From: CAZYLZ01 sp964648335
GTDB taxonomy: Bacteria; Patescibacteriota; Minisyncoccia; Phycocordibacterales; UBA2100
Direction of reading: 5' to 3'
DNA: 14,306 nucleotides
Assembly (NCBI GenBank): GCA_964648335.1
Contig: CAZYLZ010000024.1
Location: 1-14,306, forward strand
This document shows positions 6,792 to 13,662 of the stretch, in pieces (the first letter of the stretch is position 1; each line of letters opens with the position of its first letter). The notes under the pieces were generated by a model. It was not told the DNA's origin. It did no database searches and worked only from the letters and a program-made list of their open reading frames with translations. A program made the translations under genes and the position numbers.

Positions 6792-7373
6792 TTACAATTG
6801 TGTGGCCGAAAGCGCAGCGTTAACAACCCCGAGCGCCGAGACCTTGTAGGCCTGCACGGTACCGAGCATAACGTCGGTATAGTCACAGTTTGCAAATAAA
6901 GGCTGCATGGCGGAGTTAGGTGCGATATAGCCGAGAGCAAAGAGGATGCGTATGACGCACAGAAGCTCGATCGAATCGGCGTCGCTCCCCTCTTGCAAGA
7001 GAGCGCTGCGCGCTTCTTGCACGGCATCGAAGAGGTAGTCGCTCTTTTCTTCTCCATGCAAGAGCCGCTCCAAGAGCTTGCTTATGCGCGCCAAGGCCGC
7101 GTAAGAAGCCATGCCGATCTTGGGGTCGACAACCAAAGGCACCTTTGCCGCCGCACCGGCGATACGCCATCCGGCGCGGCCTCGTATGAGCGACACGTTC
7201 GAGAGCGAGAACGTCTGAAGCGCGTAGCGCATCTTGGACTTCTCGGCACGCACCGACGAGCAGCGGGCTCGGATGAGACCGAACTCGCGTGTATAGAGCG
7301 TGTAGTACCGATCGGCCTCGCCGCGGTTGCGGCCCGAGAGCACGAATGCGTCGGTCGGATACTTTTCGTACAT
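6792..7373 (-). CDS. recO: DNA repair protein RecO
   Basis: 193 aa. RecO acts with RecR to load RecA on SSB-coated single-stranded DNA in gap repair. The N-terminal OB fold is recognisable in residues 1-80: YEKYPTDAFVLSGRNRGEAD, then YYTLYTREFGLIRARCSSVR and ALQTFSLSNVSLIRGRAGWR. A helical C-terminal part follows (about 85-193). At 193 aa it is shorter than E. coli RecO (about 240 aa) and lacks the four-cysteine zinc motif found in some homologues; only three scattered cysteines are present. The ATG lies 4 nt beyond the ileS stop (TAG-CCGG-ATG) with no clear Shine-Dalgarno, so translation is probably coupled to ileS. Confidence 0.85.
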   Translation of the reverse strand: MYEKYPTDAFVLSGRNRGEADRYYTLYTREFGLIRARCSSVRAEKSKMRYALQTFSLSNVSLIRGRAGWRIAGAAAKVPLVVDPKIGMASYAALARISKLLERLLHGEEKSDYLFDAVQEARSALLQEGSDADSIELLCVIRILFALGYIAPNSAMQPLFANCDYTDVMLGTVQAYKVSALGVVNAALSATQL

Positions 7374-7377
7374 CCGG

Positions 7378-10281
7378 CTATTGTAGCAACACGATGCCCG
7401 CCTTTGATTCCCCTATCTCGAGTATCGTCGCCTCGCTTACAGGACCGAACGTGACTTCGCGCACGTTTGCCGCCTTGAGTATCTGTGCCTGTGCAGCCTC
7501 TAAGATAGCCACTAGCTCTCCCTCAGCGTCGATTGTGAGCGCCGGCTTGTCGCCTGGCGAGTAACCGCCTTTCTTGCGCGCGTCTTGTACGGCGCGGGTG
7601 AACTCGCGCACCAATCCCTCGGCGCGAAGCTCGGGAGTTATCTCGGTCTCGAGCACGACCGTCATGTGCGGCACATCGGATACCAAGAAGTCGATTTCTT
7701 TTATGTTTACTTCGTCGTGGACCAAGAACCAGTGGTCGCGGCCGAGTTCGCGCTTGGAGTGCACGATAATCTTCGAGAGGGGCTGGCGCGCCGGGATGCC
7801 AGCTTTGGAGCGCTGTTCGAGCGCCAAGGTAACAATATCGCGGACCATCTGCATATCGCCTTCTGCCTCGACTTTTGCCGATGTGAGGTGTGCCAGGTCG
7901 GGCCACTCGGCAAGGTGCACACTTTCGACGTCATTCCCACCCTTAAGAGACTGCCATACGCGCTCGGCGACGAACGGTGCGAAGGGCGCGAGCATCTTCG
8001 AGAACTCCTTGAGCACATAGAGTATGGTCGATAGCGCTGCAGACTTATCGGCGATATCGTCTCCCTTGAAGCGATCGCGTGAGCGGCGCAGATACCAGGT
8101 AGAAAGGTCGTCGACAAAGTCCATGAACGGGCGCGTCGCGCTGTCGAGCTGGTACTTGCTCATCGCATCGCTTACCTCGGCGTGTACCTGCGAAAGACGT
8201 GCCAATATCCAGACATCGAGTACATTCTCGCTCGTGCTTACCGCATCGTGCGCGAGCTCGCCTTTGTAGAGCTCGTAGAACGAGTGCACGTTCTCGAGAC
8301 GCATGATTACCTTCTTGAGCCACTCGTCGACACCCTTCTCGCTAAACGCGAGGTTCTCGGCCTGGACGACCGGAGACGACATGAGGTAGAGGCGCAGCGC
8401 ATCGGCTCCGTACTTGTTGACTACTTCCATCGGGTCGGGATAGTTCTTGAGCTTCTTCGACATCTTCTTACCGTCTTCTGCCAAGACGATTCCGTTGACT
8501 ATCACGTTCTGAAACGCGTTCTTCTCGAACAGGGCCCCCGCGAGCACGTGGAGGTAGTAGAACCACGCACGGGTCTGGTCGAGTCCTTCGGCAATAAATT
8601 GGGCTGGAAAAACTGCATCGAACTGCTCTTTGTCCTCGAACGGGTAGTGCCGCTCGCCATAGGGCATCGAACCTGAATCGAACCAGGTATCCAAAACATC
8701 CGGGATGCGATGCATCACTCCCCCACAAGAGCACGGGACGGTTACCTCGTCGACGATATGTTTGTGCAGGTCGTCTATCTTTTTGCCGCTCGCTTCTTCG
8801 AGCTCGCTTGCGCTTCCGAACACGCGTTTCGTCTTGCACTTTTCGCACACCCAGAGCGGTATGACACTCGCCCAGAATCGCTGTCGCGATATGGACCAGT
8901 CGCGCGCACCTTCGAGCCACTTTCCGAAGCGCCCTTCTTTGATGTGCTCGGGCGACCACGAGACGTTCTTGGCGTTATGGAGGAGATTGTCTTTTATCTT
9001 GGTGATATTCACGAACCACGACGACGTCGCGTAATTGAGAAGCGGCGTGTCGCAGCGCCAACAGTGCGGATACGAGTGCGTGAGGTTTTCTTTTGAAAAG
9101 AAAAGATTGTGATCTTGGAGATACTTAAGGACCGCGATGTCGGTGCCGAGCCGCACCTTATCGTCGTCGCTTCGTGGCTTCACTTCCATGCCAGCAAACG
9201 CCACTACCTCGGCCTTCATAGTGCCGTCGAAGTTGACGTGCTGCACGAACGGTAGGTGTACCTGCTTAGCCAACTCCCAGTCCTCGGCACCGAAAGCCGG
9301 TGCCTCGTGCGCGATACCAGTACCGCTGTCGGCAGTAACAAAATCGGCGGCGTAGACCTTCCAACCGTTCTCACGGTTTTTTAAGTGCTGATCGTTTGAG
9401 TAGTAGTCGAAGAGAGGCTTGTAGGACTTCCCCACCAGCTCGCTCCCCTTTGTGTCCGCGACAACAACAGGGTTTTTAAAATGCGGCGAGTTTTTTTCGA
9501 GCGCTGCTTTAGCAAGATAATACAAAGCGTCATCATCTTTTACTTTCACATAGTCGACATCGCTCCCTACGGCGATCGCAACGTTACCCGGAAGTGTCCA
9601 GGGCGTCGTCGTCCACGCAAGCAAATATGTCCCCGGCTCATCGATGAGTTCGAATTTTACTGTTACCGAAATATCCTTCACGTCCTTGTAGCCCTCAGAT
9701 ACTTCCTGTTGTGAGAGCGTAGTCTCACAGCGCGGACAAATATGCATCGAGCGATAGTCTTCGTACACCAATCCCTTGTCGTAGATGCTCTTGAACACCC
9801 ACCACACACTCTCCATGAATGGCTTGTCCATGGTGCGATATGCGTGCTGCATGTCGGCCCAGCGGCCGATGCGCGGGATAATCTTCTCCCACTCGGCGGC
9901 GTAGGTCATCACCTGCTGGCGGCACATCTCGTTAAACTTGGCGATGCCGTATTCTTTTATATCTTTCTTGTGCTTGAAGCCGAGCTCCTTCTCGACGATG
10001 TTCTCGATCGGTAACCCGTGGCAATCCCAGCCCCACACACGCGGCACGCGATACCCGTGCATGGTCCAGTAGCGCGGCACCACATCTTTGATGACAGAGG
10101 CCACGATGTGGCCGTAGTGCGGGAGCCCGGTGGCAAACGGCGGGCCGTCGTAAAAGACATAGTCGCCCTTGGGTGCAGGCTTGTTGACCGACTTGTTGAA
10201 AATATCGTTGGCTTCCCAGAAGGCCTGCGTTCCCTCCTCTGTTTGCGCCACCTTCGACTTGTTTTGATCTTGTTCGCTCAT
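7378..10281 (-). CDS. ileS: Isoleucyl-tRNA synthetase
   Basis: 967 aa class Ia synthetase that charges tRNA-Ile and edits Val-tRNA-Ile. Visible elements are FYDGPPFATGLPHYGH with the HIGH-type motif HYGH at 55-58, the editing (CP1) domain with TTTPWTLPGN (224-233) and GTGIAHEAPAFGAEDW (320-335), a CPRC pair (182-185) and further cysteines at 479-482 and 517-519 (possible zinc sites), DTWFDSGSMPYGE (531-543), and KMSKK (606-610). The anticodon-binding helical region follows from about 690. The N-terminal and active-site wording resembles the eukaryote-like IleRS2 class, which is associated with mupirocin resistance; class assignment is by eye. The start at 10281 (MSEQDQNK) is preferred: the frame extends to 10338 but that stretch crosses a terminator hairpin. 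Confidence 0.97.
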   Translation of the reverse strand: MSEQDQNKSKVAQTEEGTQAFWEANDIFNKSVNKPAPKGDYVFYDGPPFATGLPHYGHIVASVIKDVVPRYWTMHGYRVPRVWGWDCHGLPIENIVEKELGFKHKKDIKEYGIAKFNEMCRQQVMTYAAEWEKIIPRIGRWADMQHAYRTMDKPFMESVWWVFKSIYDKGLVYEDYRSMHICPRCETTLSQQEVSEGYKDVKDISVTVKFELIDEPGTYLLAWTTTPWTLPGNVAIAVGSDVDYVKVKDDDALYYLAKAALEKNSPHFKNPVVVADTKGSELVGKSYKPLFDYYSNDQHLKNRENGWKVYAADFVTADSGTGIAHEAPAFGAEDWELAKQVHLPFVQHVNFDGTMKAEVVAFAGMEVKPRSDDDKVRLGTDIAVLKYLQDHNLFFSKENLTHSYPHCWRCDTPLLNYATSSWFVNITKIKDNLLHNAKNVSWSPEHIKEGRFGKWLEGARDWSISRQRFWASVIPLWVCEKCKTKRVFGSASELEEASGKKIDDLHKHIVDEVTVPCSCGGVMHRIPDVLDTWFDSGSMPYGERHYPFEDKEQFDAVFPAQFIAEGLDQTRAWFYYLHVLAGALFEKNAFQNVIVNGIVLAEDGKKMSKKLKNYPDPMEVVNKYGADALRLYLMSSPVVQAENLAFSEKGVDEWLKKVIMRLENVHSFYELYKGELAHDAVSTSENVLDVWILARLSQVHAEVSDAMSKYQLDSATRPFMDFVDDLSTWYLRRSRDRFKGDDIADKSAALSTILYVLKEFSKMLAPFAPFVAERVWQSLKGGNDVESVHLAEWPDLAHLTSAKVEAEGDMQMVRDIVTLALEQRSKAGIPARQPLSKIIVHSKRELGRDHWFLVHDEVNIKEIDFLVSDVPHMTVVLETEITPELRAEGLVREFTRAVQDARKKGGYSPGDKPALTIDAEGELVAILEAAQAQILKAANVREVTFGPVSEATILEIGESKAGIVLLQ

Positions 10282-10289
10282 GATTTTAC

Positions 10290-10298
10290 ATCCTAACA
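10290..10298 (-). promoter_or_regulatory. Possible extended -10 of ileS
   Basis: TGT-TAGGAT on the minus strand, 8 nt before the ATG at 10281. The same bases contain AGGA at 9-10 nt from the ATG and could instead act as a Shine-Dalgarno, so the role is ambiguous. The upstream terminator U-tract lies about where a -35 would fall. Confidence 0.3.
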
Positions 10299-10309
10299 GA
10301 ACGGTGCAT

Positions 10310-10336
10310 AAACAAAAGCGGCGCACTTGGCGCCGC
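10310..10336 (-). terminator. Intrinsic terminator after the 76-aa gene
   Basis: A perfect 7-bp GC stem, GCGGCGC (10318-10324) with GCGCCGC (10330-10336), and a 5-nt loop. On the minus strand it is followed by TTTTGTTT (10310-10317). Confidence 0.8.
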
Positions 10337-10354
10337 ACACTTGCTTGGACGTAG

Positions 10355-10382
10355 GCAATCGGAATGGAAATGCACCGATTGC
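10355..10382 (-). repeat. Inverted repeat in the 3' untranslated part of the 76-aa gene
   Basis: GCAATCGG (10355-10362) and CCGATTGC (10375-10382) form a perfect 8-bp stem with a 12-nt loop, flanked on both sides by CGTAGG. There is no U-tract, so it is not itself a terminator. It lies between the stop codon and the terminator hairpin. Confidence 0.6.
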
Positions 10383-10397
10383 GTAGGTGTTACCGTA

Positions 10398-10628
10398 TTA
10401 AAATCGGTCCGCTTTGCGGACGTACACATACCCTTCTGTCGCGAGGTACTTTTGCATCCACTGACTCTGTCCTGTTAAGCCAGCCTTGTCGTGGATAGTA
10501 AGAGTCGACTTGAGCTTTTGATCCTTCATGCACTCGAGCACGACGGGATATCCCATCGCGTCGGCGACATCGAAGACGCTCTCGATACTTAACGCTAGCT
10601 CAGATCTCCATCCTGTTTCTGGGTCCAT
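10398..10628 (-). CDS. Small soluble protein of unknown function (76 aa)
   Basis: I do not recognise this protein. The start at 10628 is set by a very strong Shine-Dalgarno (GGAGGAGGA, 10633-10641) 4 nt upstream; the frame extends further to 10928 but only as antiparallel shadow over argS. The 76 residues begin MDPETGWRSELALSIESVFDVADAMG and end GYVYVRKADRF. They are mixed-charge without membrane spans; the N-terminal half is probably helical and there is one cysteine. The gene has its own promoter-like sequence (TTGACA at 10677-10682) and its own terminator (10310-10336), so it is probably a monocistronic, independently controlled small gene between argS and ileS. These signals, rather than homology, support it. 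Confidence 0.7.
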   Translation of the reverse strand: MDPETGWRSELALSIESVFDVADAMGYPVVLECMKDQKLKSTLTIHDKAGLTGQSQWMQKYLATEGYVYVRKADRF

Positions 10629-10632
10629 CGTG

Positions 10633-10641
10633 TCCTCCTCC
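10633..10641 (-). promoter_or_regulatory. Strong Shine-Dalgarno of the 76-aa gene
   Basis: GGAGGAGGA on the minus strand, 4 nt before the ATG at 10628. It decides the start codon and suggests efficient translation. Confidence 0.75.
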
Positions 10642-10654
10642 AAAGACTGGCACA

Positions 10655-10682
10655 AGACTACACCCGAGCCAAAGGGTGTCAA
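10655..10682 (-). promoter_or_regulatory. Promoter of the 76-aa gene
   Basis: A perfect consensus -35 TTGACA (10677-10682), a 16-nt spacer, and a weak -10 TAGTCT (10655-10660) on the minus strand. The predicted start near 10648 leaves a leader of about 20 nt holding the Shine-Dalgarno. It sits just after the argS stop, where no terminator is visible. Confidence 0.5.
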
Positions 10683-10698
10683 TTCGAAAGCTTTGGAA

Positions 10699-12360
10699 CT
10701 ACATCTTCTCGGGAGCCTCGATACCAAGCAGGTTGAGCGCGTTTTTGATGGTCGTGGCAACCGCCTGGGTGAGCGCGAGGCGCCGCGGTGCGTCAGGAGT
10801 GCCCAAGACATGTTCGTGCGCATACCAGCTGTTGTAGGCCGATGCGAGGGTACCCACATACTGAGCCACGTGGTGCGGGGCAATCTCTGCCTGCGCACGC
10901 AGTGCCACGTCTGGGTACCGCATGACAAGCCGCGCTATTCCCTTTTCGCCTTCGGTCTCGGGTGCCTCTACAGCAGGTTCGATGCCCGCCTCGGCACCAG
11001 CGCGCAGCACAGACATCGCGCGGGCATACGAGTACTGAACGTACGGGCCCGAATCGCCCTCCAACGAGAGCGCCTTTGCTTCGTCGAACACCATATCTTT
11101 ACCGATAGCACCCTTGAGGATTTGGAATTTGATTGCAGCCACCGCGATTTGTTTTGCGAGTGTCGCAGCATCTTCGGCTCGGCTCTCTTTGGCCCGCTCG
11201 GTCGCGGCGTCGATCAAGCCGTCGATGAGCGATTCTCCCGTGACGATATTACCGGTGCGCGATGACATCTTGCCTTCCGGCAGGCGCATAAATCCGTGCG
11301 AGACGTGTTGCACACGAGCTGCGATCTCGGGATACACGAGTTCCATCGCCTTCTTGAGCACCTTGAAGTATTCGTTAATCTCGTTAGCAGTCACGATGAC
11401 GAGCATCTCGGTGTCGGGATACAGGTCCATCTTGAGCTTCTCGAGCCCGAGCTCTTTTGCTTCGTAGGTCGGGAGGCCTTGGGAGTTCAGGAACACACGT
11501 GTATGGAGACCATACTCCTCTCCCTTGAAGACGCGGGCACCCTCACTCTCGACGAAGAGCTCCGGATGCGCGAGCACGAGTTCCTTCCCTATCGGTGCCG
11601 TTTCGCTTTCGTAAAAATAGTGAATGAAGCGCGTACCGAGCGTGGCGTAGATATCCTCGAACAGATCGAGCGATGCGCGGCGACCTGCGTCGTAGAGAGC
11701 ATTCAACTCGGTATCAGAGCGATCGTAGAGCGCTTTATTTATCGCTGCTATCTCTGTTTTCGCCACTTCGTCTTCTTTGTACGCGGTCGCTCCGTGCGCA
11801 TAGGCTCGGCCGAATTCCTTGGCGTCGCCGATATCGATGCTGAGCTTCTTGATACCCCAGATAGCCGATGCCACGTGCATGCCGACGTCGCCTTGGTAAT
11901 TCACACGGGTCACGCGAGCATTGCCGTTCTCGAACAGGCGCGAGATAGACTCGCCAATGGTATTGCTCATGAGGTGCCCGATATGGAACGACTTAAACGG
12001 GTTCGGATCGGTGAATTCGGACATGATCTTCTTGCCTGCTGATACGTCGTTGGTACCGAACGCTTCTGACTGTGCAGCAGAGATAGTCGGCACGTAGGAA
12101 GCGGCAGCGAGGTAAAAGTTGATGAACCCCGGACCCGCGACTTCGATCTTCTCGACCCCATCGATAGACCCCATCGCTTCGACGATTTTTTCGGCCAATA
12201 CCTTCGGAGCCATGCCGGCATCTTTGGCGCAGGCGAGCGCCACCGACGACGCAAAATCGCCCTTCCCCTCTTCGGCGGGGATATCGAGAACGACCCCCTT
12301 TGGGACAAGCGAGAGCCCGGTGAGCGCCGTCTGCAATGCAACCTCGATCGTTTCTTTCAT
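10699..12360 (-). CDS. argS: Arginyl-tRNA synthetase
   Basis: 553 aa class Ia synthetase that charges tRNA-Arg. The N-terminal tRNA D-loop-binding domain (about 1-100) contains EEGKGDFASSVAL (30-42) and GPGFINFYL (76-84). The catalytic core has SEFTDPNPFKSFHIGHL, with HIGH at 126-129, and KMSSR at 364-368, a usual KMSKS variant. The DALR anticodon-binding domain begins near 440 (GPYVQYSYARAMSVLR) and ends with the family-typical LLGIEAPEKM. The start at 12360 is chosen over an upstream in-frame codon at 12408 because the latter lies inside the tmk terminator hairpin; a TATACT box ends 6 nt before 12360. No Shine-Dalgarno is present. Confidence 0.97.
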   Translation of the reverse strand: MKETIEVALQTALTGLSLVPKGVVLDIPAEEGKGDFASSVALACAKDAGMAPKVLAEKIVEAMGSIDGVEKIEVAGPGFINFYLAAASYVPTISAAQSEAFGTNDVSAGKKIMSEFTDPNPFKSFHIGHLMSNTIGESISRLFENGNARVTRVNYQGDVGMHVASAIWGIKKLSIDIGDAKEFGRAYAHGATAYKEDEVAKTEIAAINKALYDRSDTELNALYDAGRRASLDLFEDIYATLGTRFIHYFYESETAPIGKELVLAHPELFVESEGARVFKGEEYGLHTRVFLNSQGLPTYEAKELGLEKLKMDLYPDTEMLVIVTANEINEYFKVLKKAMELVYPEIAARVQHVSHGFMRLPEGKMSSRTGNIVTGESLIDGLIDAATERAKESRAEDAATLAKQIAVAAIKFQILKGAIGKDMVFDEAKALSLEGDSGPYVQYSYARAMSVLRAGAEAGIEPAVEAPETEGEKGIARLVMRYPDVALRAQAEIAPHHVAQYVGTLASAYNSWYAHEHVLGTPDAPRRLALTQAVATTIKNALNLLGIEAPEKM

Positions 12361-12366
12361 GAAAAG

Positions 12367-12372
12367 AGTATA
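12367..12372 (-). promoter_or_regulatory. -10 box of a predicted leaderless argS transcript
   Basis: TATACT, then CTTTTC, then the ATG at 12360, the same N6 spacing as for the AI-2E gene. A poor -35 candidate (TTTCGT, 12390-12395) overlaps the tail of the tmk terminator. Confidence 0.5.
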
Positions 12373-12389
12373 CCCGGTTGTCTCTAGAT

Positions 12390-12424
12390 ACGAAATCGCC
12401 GCGACCATGTATGGTCGCGGCGAT
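12390..12424 (-). terminator. Hairpin after tmk, probable terminator
   Basis: A perfect 13-bp stem (12395-12407 with 12412-12424; core TCGCCGCGACCA / TGGTCGCGGCGA) and a TGTA loop. It starts 6 nt beyond the tmk stop. On the minus strand only ATTTCG follows, a poor U-tract, so termination may be incomplete. Confidence 0.6.
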
Positions 12425-12430
12425 GAATGC

Positions 12431-13057
12431 TCAGAACAGGTCGCGTACCACTGCTGCCTCGACTTCGTCGGCCGGCGGATGCGCGTCGACGATTACGGCT
12501 GCTACGCGATTCCCCGCAGGGAGCGCATTAATACGACTGCCGAACTCGAGGAAACCCTGGCGCACGCGCGTATAGAACGCCTGATCGCGGTCGTCGAAAT
12601 GCGTACGTTCGCCGCGGCGATGCAGCGTCCGCGCAAATCCGATTTCGGGCGAGACGTCGAGAAAGCAGTACCGCGTCTTTGTCGCGATACCTGCCATGTA
12701 GTGAGCGCGCATGTCCCAGAAAAGCTTCTCGAGCTGCGATTGTTCTTGGCCGCGGATCTGAAACGCCCACGTGGACGAATCGAACCTGTCCGAGAACACG
12801 TCGTTGCCTGCCTCGAGAGCCGGCGCCACTGTCTGCACGATATGATCGCGCCTCGATGCCCAAAAGAGCGCAAAGTTGGTCTCGGCATCGTGCCCTTTTG
12901 AGTCGTCGTGGAGTATGAGCGCTCGGATGCGTTCGGCGCTCGGCGAGCCTCCTGGCTCGCGTGTCATGAGGGCGCCGCGCTTTGCGGCAAGGTTTCTCAC
13001 GAGCGTGGACTTGCCACAGCCGTCGATACCGTCAAAAACATACAATGTTCCTGTCAT
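12431..13057 (-). CDS. tmk: Thymidylate kinase (dTMP kinase)
   Basis: 208 aa, the usual family length. The enzyme phosphorylates dTMP to dTDP for DNA synthesis. The P-loop is GIDGCGKST (10-18), followed by the TREPGGSPSAERIRALIL segment (32-49) that lines the dTMP pocket. DRFDSSTWAFQ (90-100) is the family's DRY/F-x-x-S-S-x-A-Y/F-Q motif, and a LID region with basic residues lies at about 147-156 (RRGERTHFDD). All key parts are present. The start at 13057 has an AGGAG (13064-13068) 6 nt upstream. A promoter lies in the gap after the NUDIX terminator, and a hairpin follows the stop. Confidence 0.95.
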   Translation of the reverse strand: MTGTLYVFDGIDGCGKSTLVRNLAAKRGALMTREPGGSPSAERIRALILHDDSKGHDAETNFALFWASRRDHIVQTVAPALEAGNDVFSDRFDSSTWAFQIRGQEQSQLEKLFWDMRAHYMAGIATKTRYCFLDVSPEIGFARTLHRRGERTHFDDRDQAFYTRVRQGFLEFGSRINALPAGNRVAAVIVDAHPPADEVEAAVVRDLF

Positions 13058-13063
13058 AGATTT

Positions 13064-13068
13064 CTCCT
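13064..13068 (-). promoter_or_regulatory. Shine-Dalgarno of tmk
   Basis: AGGAG on the minus strand, 6 nt before the ATG at 13057. It contrasts with the leaderless-type argS start just downstream. Confidence 0.7.
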
Positions 13069-13087
13069 GCGTTTGCTAGCTCGGCAG

Positions 13088-13116
13088 AGCATAGCACACA
13101 TGTATTTTCGTATAAA
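13088..13116 (-). promoter_or_regulatory. Promoter of tmk, overlapping the upstream terminator
   Basis: TTTATA (13111-13116), a 17-nt spacer and an extended -10, TGC-TATGCT (-10 at 13088-13093), on the minus strand. The predicted start near 13081 leaves a leader of about 24 nt with the Shine-Dalgarno. The -35 lies inside the U-tract of the NUDIX terminator. Confidence 0.5.
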
Positions 13117-13137
13117 AAGGGCGGCGTTTGCCGCCCT
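13111..13137 (-). terminator. Intrinsic terminator of the NUDIX gene
   Basis: An 8-bp perfect stem, AGGGCGGC (13118-13125) with GCCGCCCT (13130-13137), and a 4-nt loop. On the minus strand TTTTTAT follows the stem. It begins 4 nt after the NUDIX stop codon. Confidence 0.85.
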
Positions 13138-13141
13138 GTAG

Positions 13142-13516
13142 TCACCGCCCGAATGTTTCGATGATGTACCGACAGTGCTCCGTAAGGTTAAGTTCCCACG
13201 GCGCATCGACCCAAACCCAATCCTTGACCGAATCGCCGAGACGCAGCCGCGGCGTGCCGCGCAAAAGATTGTGTGCGCACAAGAACGTATGGTACCGGTA
13301 CGATACCCGCTCGGGAGACGAGAACGTGCCCGTATGCAGGCACGCCGGGAGGCCCGCGAGCACCATGCCGAGCTCTTCGTGGAGTTCACGCGCAAGGGCG
13401 GCATAGAGCGACTCGCCTTCTTCGCACTTTCCTCCCGGAAAGAACCAATATCCCTTCTTGAACATGAGGAGCGTCTTTGCCTTGTCGGTCGCATACAGCC
13501 CAGCCACATCACGCAT
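13142..13516 (-). CDS. NUDIX hydrolase (MutT-like)
   Basis: 124 aa from the ATG at 13516. The Nudix box is complete: G29, E35, R43-E44, E47-E48 and G50 in GKCEEGESLYAALARELHEELGM, preceded by WFFPGG (24-29). The fold should hydrolyse a nucleoside diphosphate linked to another group; MutT-like cleaning of oxidised nucleotides is one option, but the substrate cannot be read from sequence. An in-frame ATG at 13567 would add 17 residues (MQSRSILSTGRYKKGNV) that look unlike a domain start; 13516 is preferred because the fold begins there and AGGG lies 7 nt upstream. A terminator follows directly. Confidence 0.88.
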   Translation of the reverse strand: MRDVAGLYATDKAKTLLMFKKGYWFFPGGKCEEGESLYAALARELHEELGMVLAGLPACLHTGTFSSPERVSYRYHTFLCAHNLLRGTPRLRLGDSVKDWVWVDAPWELNLTEHCRYIIETFGR

Positions 13517-13662
13517 GACGTTTCCCTTTTTGTACCTGCCTGTGGACAGGATAGAGCGCGATTGCATGCTACTCTAGACAACCCCGTTTGACGCACGACG
13601 ACTTCCCTCAAAACGACTTGACTCAAATAACCAAACACCGTATGTACACTATATCGACGCGT
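13517..13662. other. Divergent intergenic region between the NUDIX and winged-helix/NUDIX genes
   Basis: 146 bp with no gene that I can support. It must hold the promoters of both divergent genes, but no minus-strand promoter stands out: TATCCT and TAGAGT are weak candidates without a good -35. Confidence 0.4.
13618..13655 (+). promoter_or_regulatory. Possible promoter of the winged-helix/NUDIX gene
   Basis: TTGACT (13618-13623) is near consensus for a -35. Candidates for -10 are TATGTA (13641-13646, 17-nt spacer), TACACT (13645-13650) and TATATC (13650-13655), the last being 7 nt before the ATG as in the leaderless genes. The pieces do not agree on one start site. No Shine-Dalgarno is present. 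Confidence 0.3.

Noticed and set aside
10629..10928. Upstream extension of the 76-aa protein to 176 codons
   Set aside because: It would lie in another frame within argS and across the TTGACA promoter; the strong Shine-Dalgarno fixes the start at 10628.
12391..12424. Long palindrome considered as a regulator operator for argS
   Set aside because: Its position directly after the tmk stop and the resemblance to the other terminator stems make a 3' hairpin the simpler reading.
11296..12901. Forward frames of about 250 codons over argS and tmk
   Set aside because: They are antisense to two enzymes with complete catalytic motifs, and no start signals precede them.
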